Position numbers and translations under genes: made by a program. The notes under the pieces were generated by a model. It saw only the letters and a program-made list of their open reading frames with translations, did no database searches and was not told the DNA's origin. From assembly GCF_027257195.1 (NCBI RefSeq), contig NZ_JAPDFS010000002.1, positions 88,398-152,397 on the forward strand: a stretch of 64,000 bases of DNA, written 5' to 3'. Source of the DNA: Halorubrum sp. F4. GTDB taxonomy: Archaea; Halobacteriota; Halobacteria; Halobacteriales; Haloferacaceae. Numbering within the stretch: the stretch's first letter is position 1; each line of letters starts with the position of its first letter. This document shows positions 9,131 through 17,068 of the stretch, one piece after another.

Positions 9131-10284
9131 CACAAGGATTCCAGATCAGCGATGAGGAACAGGACTACTCACAGTACGAACTTACGGAGAACCCCTTCCC
9201 ATACAGTCCGGTCCCGTCAGACGACCCGGAGGTATACTGCGGTCAACAGCACGTATCAGATAAGATCAGTTCGACCGTCTCAAGCGTTCTATCGACGGGA
9301 AAATCGAAGCACCTGGTAGTCACAGGGAAGTACGGAAACGGGAAGTCTCACACCTTGAAATACACGCGTTCGTTGCTGCGTGATCGGGATGATGTCGTAG
9401 TCGGCTACGTTGCGCAACCTGGGGAAGGATTCCTCGATATCTATCACGAGTTCGTGTATGATCTCGGCTTCAACCGAATTCAGGAGTTAGCCTACGAGTT
9501 CCTGGCGGCAGTCACTCGTGATACAACTGAATCGAATCCCATGGGTCCTTCAACGATGCGTTCGCTCATCGACGAGGGTGAGGTCCTTCTCTCCGACATC
9601 GTACCTGAGGCGATCCGACGTTTGAGCGATGTCACGAAGTTCGCTGACTTCGCTCGCGCGATCGTACACATGGTTTACGAAGATACGAACCTCTACGCCT
9701 GGCAGTGGCTGACCGCTGAAGGTATCAGGTATGAACAGCGGAAAGAGATGGAGATTCATAGTGCACTCGATGACGACACAATGGGCGTGAGGGCCTTTAC
9801 AGCGTTCAAGAACATGCTTCTTGACCTCGGTTATACAGGAGTGTTTGTGTTCGTGGATGAGTTTGAGAGTATAGCTCGACTTTCGCCAAAAAACGAACAG
9901 GCCACGCTCAACAGCATTCGGCATCTGATGGATCAAAACAGTTCAGGGCTATCCATGCTGTTCGGTTGTGCCCCAGAGGTCTGGCAGGATGTAATGAGCG
10001 AATACCATGCCTTTAGTGAACGCGTGGGCGAAGAAGTCGCATTACGGCCTCTGACAGAGGAACACATGATCGACTTGGTTTCGAATTATCTTGACCGCGC
10101 ACGTACCGAAACGCGAGATAGAGGTGTCACAGACCCGTTTACACGCGAATCATTAAACGTAATTCTTCAGCGTTCTCAGGGGAATGTCCGACAGGCACTT
10201 TCGATTTGTAGTCGGGTTCTAGACCGCGCAGCAGATACAGATCGAATAGAGATTACGAGCGAGTTTATTCAGGAATCTATCTAA
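9127..10284 (+). CDS. AAA+ ATPase (Orc1/Cdc6- or ExeA-like) of the island
   Basis: 385 residues, overlapping the upstream gene by 4 bases. Walker A is GKYGNGKS (residues 67-74) and Walker B is VFVFVDEFES (about 240-249). A downstream MLFGCAPEVW stretch may hold sensor 1, and the C-terminal GNVRQALSICSRVL helix looks like the sensor-2/lid region of ORC-type AAA+ proteins. The start LTENPFPYSPVPS resembles the NPF...P lead-in of ExeA/TniB-type ATPases. Role by inference: an ATP-driven switch or loader on DNA, working with the winged-helix partner and the helicase at the left edge, either for modification targeting or restriction. It is the last gene of the co-directional run; beyond it the strand switches. 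Confidence 0.8.
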   Translation: MTQGFQISDEEQDYSQYELTENPFPYSPVPSDDPEVYCGQQHVSDKISSTVSSVLSTGKSKHLVVTGKYGNGKSHTLKYTRSLLRDRDDVVVGYVAQPGEGFLDIYHEFVYDLGFNRIQELAYEFLAAVTRDTTESNPMGPSTMRSLIDEGEVLLSDIVPEAIRRLSDVTKFADFARAIVHMVYEDTNLYAWQWLTAEGIRYEQRKEMEIHSALDDDTMGVRAFTAFKNMLLDLGYTGVFVFVDEFESIARLSPKNEQATLNSIRHLMDQNSSGLSMLFGCAPEVWQDVMSEYHAFSERVGEEVALRPLTEEHMIDLVSNYLDRARTETRDRGVTDPFTRESLNVILQRSQGNVRQALSICSRVLDRAADTDRIEITSEFIQESI

Positions 10285-10612
10285 AATTGAGGCAGCCTTA
10301 GCATGATGGTTGAAATCGAGTAATCACCCGTAATTCACCAGAGATGCGACTGAAAGCATGATCGGAATAGGATAAGCGATGTCGTCCATATCTGAGTGAG
10401 CAAGCGAGAACTAGCATCAATAAATTGGATTTTCTTGGCTCTTTTGAAATCCTATTCCTCAGATAGATTCTCACGTGAAACAGCCAGTAGATGAGATATG
10501 CACAGTTATCAGGGGAATCAAACCCAGACAACCACTCAAAACGGCGACTTCGTGCTTCGGGGCAATCTTAATCAAAACCCCGGAATGAAAGGAGCTGAGT
10601 AATAAATCGTGG
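10285..10612. other. Intergenic, no supported gene
   Basis: 328 bp between the convergent ATPase and the membrane-protein gene. A 77-codon minus frame (10298-10531) is rich in Cys, Ser and Arg and lacks acidic bias, so it is not called. No clear hairpin or repeat was seen. Confidence 0.5.
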
Positions 10613-11194
10613 TTAGAAATTCCGCAACCAATAGGATAGGATTTGTAGACTGAACCCAGTAAAGAGGATTAACGCAGCATACGGGTACACTTTATCACGT
10701 GTTAACGTCGTAATTCGATCCGAAATCCAAGATTGAACTTCGTCAGGGTACGCAACAGTCACTTGGTGGACATTAATCCCGTCTGCATATATCTCGCCAC
10801 GAGGCCAAAAGCGGAATTCTTCGATTTCTACGCGATCGTGCTCCATTTCTGGATTCGATATCGTCCTACGATCACGGGTGATTGCTGTGAGTTCTTTGAA
10901 ACCGTCGTCTCCTTGCTCTATAAACGGTCTGTGGCTATTGAAATTATCATCAGTTTTTGCTGCTTCTATTTTATTCTTCGAGGCAATCAAGCCCGGCCAA
11001 AGGAACGCTTGGATTGGCCCGAACTCAGATAAAACGAGTGCAAGAGCCCCAATTGCGTCTAGCAATAACCCAAGAAACATAATCCATTGTAGGAAGGTCT
11101 GCCAGTTTTTACAATTATACAGTCCGATAAGAGCCGTTACAACAAAGAATATCACTCCCCAAAAAACCAAATCAACAGCATCAGTTCGAGCCAT
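10613..11194 (-). CDS. Hypothetical membrane protein, three predicted TM segments
   Basis: 193 residues from the ATG at 11194; an upstream TTG at 11242 would add 16 residues but is less likely. Membrane segments: VFWGVIFFVVTALIGLY, WIMFLGLLLDAIGALALVL near the N-terminus, and AALILFTGFSLQILSYWL at the C-terminus. They flank a soluble middle domain of about 90 residues with PRGEIYADGINVHQVTV. No known family recognised. It stands alone on the minus strand in a low-GC stretch. A membrane protein beside a DNA-modification island could be an abortive-infection effector, but nothing in the sequence proves this. Confidence 0.6.
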   Translation of the reverse strand: MARTDAVDLVFWGVIFFVVTALIGLYNCKNWQTFLQWIMFLGLLLDAIGALALVLSEFGPIQAFLWPGLIASKNKIEAAKTDDNFNSHRPFIEQGDDGFKELTAITRDRRTISNPEMEHDRVEIEEFRFWPRGEIYADGINVHQVTVAYPDEVQSWISDRITTLTRDKVYPYAALILFTGFSLQILSYWLRNF

Positions 11195-11340
11195 TGTTGG
11201 GATAAGAATTTGAGTAAACCCCACCTGAAAGCGACGATACAAGAATCATCTATACTGACCGATTTTCGGGCAGGTTCTCGGATGTGAGTCTCTAATTCTC
11301 TGTATTCTCGGCCAATACGTGTCGGTGCTAAGAGTATCTA

Positions 11341-11598
11341 CTACTCGTCAGCTTCGTCTTGGGTCACCTTAGCGCACTGACTACAGAAAGTTAGGCCCTC
11401 CCCGTTAGCTGCCTCAGGCACGAATACGGTTGCCAGCGCTCCGAAGGGAACGTTACTCCCGCTGTGAATCAACGAACAGGTCGGGTCTTCGTGATAAATT
11501 CTCTCGCTATCTTCGGGCAGTTCATATGTACAGATGAAGTACCGCTTGTGATTCACTTGCGCAGATCCGATCTCTAATTCTGCATCCTCAAAATCCAT
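11341..11598 (-). CDS. Small hypothetical protein with CxxC
   Basis: 85 residues, ATG start. It is acidic, with four cysteines (FICTYE, PTCSLIHSG and a C-terminal FCSQC). The last two may bind a metal. An internal PTCSLIHSGSNVPFGALATV segment does not match a family I know. Codon use is plausible for the low-GC island. Probably a real cargo gene of the accessory region; function unknown. Confidence 0.5.
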   Translation of the reverse strand: MDFEDAELEIGSAQVNHKRYFICTYELPEDSERIYHEDPTCSLIHSGSNVPFGALATVFVPEAANGEGLTFCSQCAKVTQDEADE

Positions 11599-11777
11599 AT
11601 CCGATATAACAACGATTAAGATGAAATATCTGTTCCTGCTAAGTCCCTAACGGTCACGGCGTTTGTACCAGTTGCTAAGGTTCCAACAGAGCCATTTTCT
11701 TGTGAGGCTGATCTTCTTCCTAAATAATCATTTGACTGATTCGATTTATGCAAAGCTGTCCGAATCGTCCCTGCTAC

Positions 11778-11978
11778 CTATCGTTCGAATCTGTCGTTCA
11801 TGATCTCATCTGCTTTGTTTTCAGGAATATTGCGAGCAGAAATCTCATGGAGTCTTGTACACTTTTCTCCCGGACAACCAAGTAATCCGTCTGGCTGGAT
11901 CTCCTCTGTCTCCTCGTCGTAGAGCCACTTGATTGTCCAACCACAGTCGGGGCATTTGTAACTGAATTCTATTGGCAT
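11778..11978 (-). CDS. Small zinc-ribbon protein
   Basis: 66 residues, ATG start. KCPDCGW near the N-terminus and GCPGEKC about 25 residues later form two cysteine pairs, a zinc-ribbon pattern common in short haloarchaeal proteins. It is followed by a polar helix (ENKADEIMNDRFER). Isolated gene between two small hypotheticals and the tRNA-like sequence. Function unknown; it could bind nucleic acid or protein. Confidence 0.5.
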   Translation of the reverse strand: MPIEFSYKCPDCGWTIKWLYDEETEEIQPDGLLGCPGEKCTRLHEISARNIPENKADEIMNDRFER

Positions 11979-12008
11979 CTGTATCTGATCAGCAGTGGTT
12001 GCTGTCTA

Positions 12009-12090
12009 AGGGCAAGCCGGGAATTGAACCCGGAATTCGTTCTCAAAGGGAAGACAGGGTGTTCCTTACAGAGCACCCACCACGATGCCC
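12009..12090 (-). pseudogene. tRNA-like sequence, possible degenerate tRNA (Lys-CUU-like)
   Basis: On the minus strand a perfect T arm is visible: CCGGG stem, TTCAATT loop, CCCGG. It is followed by CTTGCCC, which pairs 5 of 7 bases with GGGCATC at 12084-12090. A GGTG/CACC D-like stem with an over-long loop and a GTCTT/AGAAC anticodon-like stem with one mismatch complete four arms of about 82 nt. The loop CCCTTTG would give anticodon CTT but lacks the invariant T33. A second D-arm-like sequence lies just upstream (12091-12108). I read this as a decayed or element-borne tRNA, perhaps an old integration site; tRNAscan-SE or Infernal would decide. Confidence 0.35.
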
Positions 12091-12314
12091 TCTCTACCAC
12101 AAGGGAACACCACGATATCCTGGGTCAACTACCAGGGAGTGGTTTTGAGACGAATCCATTCTATGCTTGCCTGCCGTTTCGGAGGCAATCTGTAGTACCA
12201 GTTTTAGTCACTTATACCTTTGCTATTCGCAAAGCTATTTACAAATCTATATATAATTGTTTTAGCAAAAATAATCCGACAGTTATTAGCAAAGCGGTAG
12301 GCATAGCCAAAATT

Positions 12315-12587
12315 GTGCCGCTTAGCCCTGATGCTGTCGATGAGCTCGATTCCGCCATTTTGGACTACTTCCTCGAAGGCCGACCCACAGAACCCTGGGG
12401 CAAGGCGACCCCGACCGAAGTCTATCGAGCCCTCGATGACCGCGGAATTCTCACAGATCTGGGCGATCCGGTTCGTCAGACGGTTCAGAATAGAATTCAA
12501 CGACTCGCACTCGCCGGTCATTTAGAGAATAAGTACGACTCCGGAAGCTATGAGTTCGTTTCTGATCCGCGCGACAGTGAGAACTGA
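12315..12587 (+). CDS. Small winged-helix protein
   Basis: 90 residues from a GTG at 12315. The frame is open upstream to 12024, but that part is AT-rich, overlaps the tRNA-like sequence and lacks haloarchaeal composition, so the short start is preferred. It begins VPLSPDAVDELDSAILDYF and continues through TPTEVYRALDD, VRQTVQNRIQRLALAGHLEN and a final strand YEFVSDP. This is a winged-helix layout often seen in haloarchaeal phage-like or plasmid-like regions. An AT-rich stretch at 12200-12300 may hold its promoter. Likely regulator of unknown target. Confidence 0.6.
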   Translation: MPLSPDAVDELDSAILDYFLEGRPTEPWGKATPTEVYRALDDRGILTDLGDPVRQTVQNRIQRLALAGHLENKYDSGSYEFVSDPRDSEN

Positions 12588-13073
12588 ATAACTCCCTGAG
12601 GACGCTATATGCTGCCCAAGACCGCTTCGAATCCTTCGACTCTTACTATCAGGCTCCTGCAGGCATCGGGTTCGGCAGAGATCGTTTCATACCGAACCAC
12701 AGAGCTATCGTCGCGCTCGGAATTCCAGGTTTTCCCGACTTAGCGCGGATCGGATCGGTCCCGATAATATCTTCGTATACGGACGGGTTACCGATCACAG
12801 TTATTAAAATTCGTTTCCCAGAAGTGCTCAGTCAGAACTCGCACCTTGGTGTGATCGAGAGTCACAACTGAAGCGCGAGCACGTCCGTGAGTACATCCTT
12901 CGTATTGTTCGAGCTGGTGGCCCCCACCTATGGGCAGCGACGTTGTCCCTCGTGTCCGTGAGTGCTCTCCGTGCGGTCTTGTAAAACTGAATCGTCACCT
13001 ATATTCTATCGATTGTCCGGAAAGACGTCCACTAGAAACTAACTTTTATATGGCTAAGAAATATTCTTCAGAT
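12588..13073. other. Intergenic stretch before queD, no supported gene
   Basis: 486 bp. The queD frame is open back to 12930, but the TATA box at 13043 makes a start upstream of it unlikely. No convincing gene, tRNA or long repeat was found in the remainder; it may be gene debris. Confidence 0.5.
13043..13050 (+). promoter_or_regulatory. TATA box of the queDEC genes
   Basis: cttttata lies about 25-30 bases before the ATG at 13074. This is the spacing expected for a leaderless haloarchaeal transcript, and it selects that start over the upstream ATGs at 12930 and 13050. Confidence 0.6.
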
Positions 13074-13535
13074 ATGCCTAGAAGCATATCAAAGGAAGAC
13101 TCACTATCAGCAAATCCGTCTGAGGTGGGCCAACGAACACTTAAAATTGGAGTAGATAATCCTATACGGATTAGTTCCGGCCATCGCATTCTCCATCACG
13201 AAGGGAAGTGTTCGCGGCCACACGGCCACAATTACGAGATCACCGTCAAAGTGACCGGTGAGCTCACCGAAGAGGGCTGGGTCGTCGACAAAGGCGATGT
13301 CACAGACGTCATCGACGCGTGGGATCACCGATTCCTCGTCGAAGAAGGTGACCCGCTCGTCGACGCGTTCGAAGCGTCGGGCGACGGCGACGCCCTGGTC
13401 GTCCTCGATCACCCACCAACAGCGGAGGTGATGAGCGTGCTACTCGAACAACGAATGCTCGACGCGTTCCCGGACACCGTCTCGGACGTCTCGGTGTCAG
13501 TGAGTGAAACCGGCGAACTCTGTGCAAGCTACTGA
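13074..13535 (+). CDS. queD: QueD, 6-carboxy-5,6,7,8-tetrahydropterin synthase
   Basis: 153 residues from the leaderless ATG. It has the PTPS/QueD fold markers: SGHRILHHEGKCSRPHGHNYE gives zinc histidines H37, H50 and H52 and the Cys of CxxxHGH (C46). GWVVDKGDV and WDHRFLVE are the further conserved blocks, and the final SVSETGELCASY is typical of the C-terminus. It converts dihydroneopterin triphosphate to CPH4, the first step after GTP cyclohydrolase on the way to preQ0. The stop overlaps queE by one base. No GTP cyclohydrolase gene lies in the window, so that step must be encoded elsewhere. Confidence 0.92.
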   Translation: MPRSISKEDSLSANPSEVGQRTLKIGVDNPIRISSGHRILHHEGKCSRPHGHNYEITVKVTGELTEEGWVVDKGDVTDVIDAWDHRFLVEEGDPLVDAFEASGDGDALVVLDHPPTAEVMSVLLEQRMLDAFPDTVSDVSVSVSETGELCASY

Positions 13536-14311
13536 TGCCGGTTGCAAGCGATGTGGAGGAGCCCACAACGGACGCTGATGCGGCTGGTGAGGGCCTCCCG
13601 ATCAACGAGGTGTTCTACTCGTTGCAGGGTGAGGGAACGCTTGCAGGCGTCCCCTCTGTCTTCGTGCGGACCTCTGGGTGTAACCTGCGGTGTTGGTTCT
13701 GCGATTCGTACCACACGTCGTGGGAGCCGACTGGAGCGTGGCGCGACGTCGACACGATCGTGGAGGAGGTCCAATCACACGATCAGGCCAACCACGTCGT
13801 GCTCACTGGCGGCGAGCCACTCATCCACGAAGAGTCGGTCGAGCTCTTGGAGCGACTCGACGCGGAAGGCTACCACACGACGGTGGAGACGAACGGGACC
13901 ATCTACCGAGACGCACCGATCGACCTGGCGAGCATCAGCCCAAAGCTGGCGAGTAGTACGCCGACCACGGACCGAGACCCGAAAGGCGAGGGTGAGTGGG
14001 AAGAGAAACACGAACAGAACCGGATCGATATGGATGCGCTCTCCCGCATGGTCGATACGTACGACACGCAACTCAAGTTCGTCGTGACGGATGAGACAGA
14101 TCTTCCGGAGATAACCGACCTCATCGATCGTGTGCGGACGGCGACGACAACGATCGTGGCAGACGACGACGTGTTGTTGATGCCGGAAGGCATGACGCGT
14201 GAGCAACTCGACGGAACGCGAAGTCAAGTGGCAGAGTTAGCGATGGAATACGGCTACCGGTACACACCCCGACTCCACGTTGATCTGTGGAACGACGCCC
14301 CAGGAACATGA
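13535..14311 (+). CDS. queE: QueE, 7-carboxy-7-deazaguanine synthase (radical SAM)
   Basis: 258 residues; ATG overlaps the queD stop (tgatg). The N-terminal INEVFYSLQGEGTLAG and TSGCNLRCWFCDSYHT carry the radical-SAM cluster C49, C53, C56. HVVLTGGEPL is the GGEP SAM-binding motif and TVETNGT follows. It converts CPH4 to CDG. Length and motifs are complete. Co-translation with queD is likely, and queC follows 85 bp later on the same strand. Confidence 0.95.
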   Translation: MPVASDVEEPTTDADAAGEGLPINEVFYSLQGEGTLAGVPSVFVRTSGCNLRCWFCDSYHTSWEPTGAWRDVDTIVEEVQSHDQANHVVLTGGEPLIHEESVELLERLDAEGYHTTVETNGTIYRDAPIDLASISPKLASSTPTTDRDPKGEGEWEEKHEQNRIDMDALSRMVDTYDTQLKFVVTDETDLPEITDLIDRVRTATTTIVADDDVLLMPEGMTREQLDGTRSQVAELAMEYGYRYTPRLHVDLWNDAPGT

Positions 14312-14396
14312 ACGTCGCTCTACCTGGTTCGGTCAGTAGAGTGTGGTGTGAACGTGATGAACAGGACGGCAACCAACTCGATACAACGGAGAACAC

Positions 14397-15086
14397 ATGA
14401 GCAACAAAAGCGCAGTCATTCTGGTGTCTGGCGGGATGGATAGTGCGACAGCCGTATACGAGGCGATGGAGCAGGGGTACGAACCGTACTTCCTCCACAC
14501 CTCATACGGGCAACGCACCGAAGATAAAGAGTACGAGTGCGCACAGGCGCTTGCTGATGAAGTCGATGCGGCGGACTTCCTTCACATCGAAACGGGGCAC
14601 CTCGCACAGATTGGGGCGTCGAGCCTAACCGACGAGGAGATGGACGTCGCTGACGCGGATTTGGAGAGCGACGAGATCCCGACGTCGTACGTCCCCTTCC
14701 GGAACGCGAATCTGCTGTCGATGGCGACATCGTACGCAGAGGCGACTGAATCGGAGGCGTTGTTCATTGGGGCGCACTCTGAGGACTTCTCCGGATATCC
14801 GGACTGCCGGCCCGCCTTTTTCGACGCCTTCCAACAGGTGATCGACGTCGGGACGAAACCGGAGACAGAGATTGAGTTAAAAGCGCCATTCGTCGAGTGG
14901 TCGAAAACGGATATCGCCGAGCGTGGGTTAGAGCTCGGTGTGCCGTATGAGATGACGTGGTCGTGCTACCGGGACGAGGAGCCGGCATGTGGGACGTGTG
15001 ATGCGTGTGCGTTCCGTCTTGAAGCGTTCCGAGATGCTGGGTCACGCGACCCGATTGCGTACGCTGAGCGGCCGGAGTTTTCGTAG
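14397..15086 (+). CDS. queC: QueC, 7-cyano-7-deazaguanine (preQ0) synthase
   Basis: 229 residues. The PP-loop ATPase motif LVSGGMDSATA lies at residues 10-20; ADFLHIETGHL and YVPFRNANLL are conserved QueC blocks. The C-terminal zinc site is CYRDEEPACGTCDAC (about 191-205). It makes preQ0 from CDG, ATP and ammonia. All haloarchaea need preQ0 for archaeosine in tRNA, so this could be the core pathway. Its position between a Dpd-like transglycosylase region and an Mrr/methyltransferase pair equally fits supply of DNA modification. Confidence 0.95.
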   Translation: MSNKSAVILVSGGMDSATAVYEAMEQGYEPYFLHTSYGQRTEDKEYECAQALADEVDAADFLHIETGHLAQIGASSLTDEEMDVADADLESDEIPTSYVPFRNANLLSMATSYAEATESEALFIGAHSEDFSGYPDCRPAFFDAFQQVIDVGTKPETEIELKAPFVEWSKTDIAERGLELGVPYEMTWSCYRDEEPACGTCDACAFRLEAFRDAGSRDPIAYAERPEFS

Positions 15087-15258
15087 GCTCACACTATGGA
15101 CACTTGCGAGTTAGACCCGTGGGAACGAGATTGACGACATTACCACACTTGCGTTCGCCTCAAACCCTTCGGGTATGGTTCCTCGTCCTCTTCTCGCAAC
15201 CTACGGGAAAAGGCCCAAACCCAACGGAGATTCCCTCCCCACCGGTTCTTAAGCAAGG

Positions 15259-15268
15259 TATATACGAT
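15259..15268 (+). promoter_or_regulatory. TATA box of the Mrr-type nuclease gene
   Basis: gtatatacga lies about 28-36 bases upstream of the ATG at 15295, giving a short or absent leader. It indicates that the nuclease has its own promoter rather than read-through from queC. Confidence 0.5.
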
Positions 15269-15294
15269 AAAGCGTCAACACATTTCACGTCTCA

Positions 15295-16659
15295 ATGCCG
15301 GTTCTCGATGACCTGTCCGGGTTCGAGTTCGAGGACGTGATGGAGGACGTATTCCGGAATCTCGGGTACGAGAATGTTCGGCAGGCCGAGCGGATGGCCG
15401 ACGAGGGGCGGGACATCCTGATGGAAGAGGTCGTGGACGGGACGCGTCGCGGGGTGGTCGTCGAGTGTAAGCACACGGACACGGTCGGTCGGCCGGTCGT
15501 CCAGAAACTGCACTCGGCGATTGCGACGTTCGAGTTCGACGGGCCGAAACGCGGGATGGTGGCGACGACCGGCCGGTTCACCGGCCCGGCGATCGAATAC
15601 GCCGAGCGCCTCCGAGGAAACGGCGACCCGTACCCGATCGAGTTGCTCGACGGTGAGGATATTCGTGAGATTGCTGACGACATCGGGTTAGACCTGTACA
15701 ACGGCCGGATCGAAATTCTGTGCGACAAGACGCTGCGGCCGTACGACCCGGAAACGGCGGTGACAGCACCCGTCACGGCGGCGTTCCGCGACATCGACAA
15801 TATCGATTCGGCAGATCTTCCCCACCCGTACTCGGAAGTCACGTTTCGTCCGGTCGTCGCCGTGACGGCGGACACGAACGCCGTCTTCGAGACATCGGTC
15901 GGCGTCATTCACCGGATCAACGATAGATCCCGATTCGTCGTCCACGCGGAACGCGGCCAACCCCGCAGTGCGTCGAGTGACGTGTCGAGTCTCGTGGTGG
16001 AGAACCTGCACGCGACAGTTGACCTCGACGTAGACCGATTCGAGGACGCGTTCGATACGGTCGAGACGCGACGGTTCGGGCAGACACAGACCGAATACAA
16101 GGAGTGGGCGGTCGAACGGCTCCGCGATCACCACACGACGACCATCTCCTACACGGGCGATAACAACGTCACGTACACCAAAACCTGCGAACCGAAACGC
16201 TCCGACGTTTCCGTCCAATCGGTCGAACCAGTGTACCTGCCGCTGGTCCGGCACACGACCGAAATACAGGAATACTCGTATCCGTACAAGTATTTCGCGG
16301 CCGGGCCGTCACGCGTGACCACCGAAGACGGCATCCATCAGTGCGTCCACTGCGACACGACCGGTACCGACAACACGTACACGTTCTGTGCGAACTGCGG
16401 GAGCATCAACTGTAACTCGCACATCAAAACCGAGCGGTTGGAAGGGACCCCGGTCTGTACCGGGTGCGCAGTGACCGAGCGCTTCGCGTTCAAAACGAAG
16501 TACTTCTACGACGAACAGAATCGAGACGCGTTCCGAGACGAGTACGACGCGATGCCATTCTACGAGAAAGCCATGGAGAACACGCCGCTCGCCGTCGGCA
16601 TACTCGTACTCGGTGTACTCGTACTACTCGGGCTTTTCATTAGTGTCGGCGTGCTCTGA
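15295..16659 (+). CDS. Mrr-type restriction endonuclease with zinc ribbon and C-terminal membrane anchor
   Basis: 454 residues. The N-terminal Mrr_cat domain shows the PD-(D/E)xK core: GRDI (D40), then VECKH (E57, K59) and the helix VVQKLHSAI (Q70). The middle is of unknown fold. Around residues 345-400 CVHCDT, FCANCG, INCNSH and VCTGCA form a double zinc ribbon. The last 25 residues (GILVLGVLVLLGLFISVGVL) are a membrane segment. Mrr enzymes usually cut modified DNA (type IV restriction). A membrane tether plus the neighbouring methyltransferase suggests defence against incoming DNA. It could also pair with the methyltransferase as a conventional restriction-modification set. Confidence 0.85.
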   Translation: MPVLDDLSGFEFEDVMEDVFRNLGYENVRQAERMADEGRDILMEEVVDGTRRGVVVECKHTDTVGRPVVQKLHSAIATFEFDGPKRGMVATTGRFTGPAIEYAERLRGNGDPYPIELLDGEDIREIADDIGLDLYNGRIEILCDKTLRPYDPETAVTAPVTAAFRDIDNIDSADLPHPYSEVTFRPVVAVTADTNAVFETSVGVIHRINDRSRFVVHAERGQPRSASSDVSSLVVENLHATVDLDVDRFEDAFDTVETRRFGQTQTEYKEWAVERLRDHHTTTISYTGDNNVTYTKTCEPKRSDVSVQSVEPVYLPLVRHTTEIQEYSYPYKYFAAGPSRVTTEDGIHQCVHCDTTGTDNTYTFCANCGSINCNSHIKTERLEGTPVCTGCAVTERFAFKTKYFYDEQNRDAFRDEYDAMPFYEKAMENTPLAVGILVLGVLVLLGLFISVGVL

Positions 16660-17068
16660 CGGCGTTTCGACTCGTCCCGCCGTTCGCGGTGTTCAATCTC
16701 ACCGGGTAGGACTGACGGTCATCAAAGAGATGATAGGTCGGCGGGCGAACCGCGGTGATCGTCGTGCCGACTGTCAACGACTCTGGAGAACTCGGAGACG
16801 ACAGTAGCGAGGGAACCGATCAGGACCAGTCAGCACGATTCACTACTACTCCCATCCGTGACTTCCGCACAGTTCGTTGCAACAACGCGAACCCAACCGC
16901 TCACAGCGCGCGCGATCCCCCGTGGGTGATCCGCGATATGGTCGCGCTGTGAGTCTGCGTCCCCGCCTGTCCGTCCGTGCGTCGTGTCATCAGCGGCGAC
17001 AGACGCGTTCCGCAGTCTCAGAGGCCGAGGCTTCATACCTACCTGAGCCATGATGCCGGGACACTCCG
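16660..17068. other. Intergenic, no supported gene
   Basis: 409 bp between the nuclease and methyltransferase genes. Short open frames here have mixed, non-acidic composition and none has a believable start. No TATA box is obvious before 17069, so the methyltransferase promoter is not located. Confidence 0.45.

Noticed and set aside
10298..10531. 77-codon minus-strand frame
   Set aside because: Cys/Ser/Arg-rich with no acidic bias and no promoter signs.
12024..12314. Upstream extension of the small winged-helix gene
   Set aside because: It begins with TTG inside the tRNA-like sequence and is AT-rich and compositionally unlike coding DNA; the GTG at 12315 begins the conserved-looking part.
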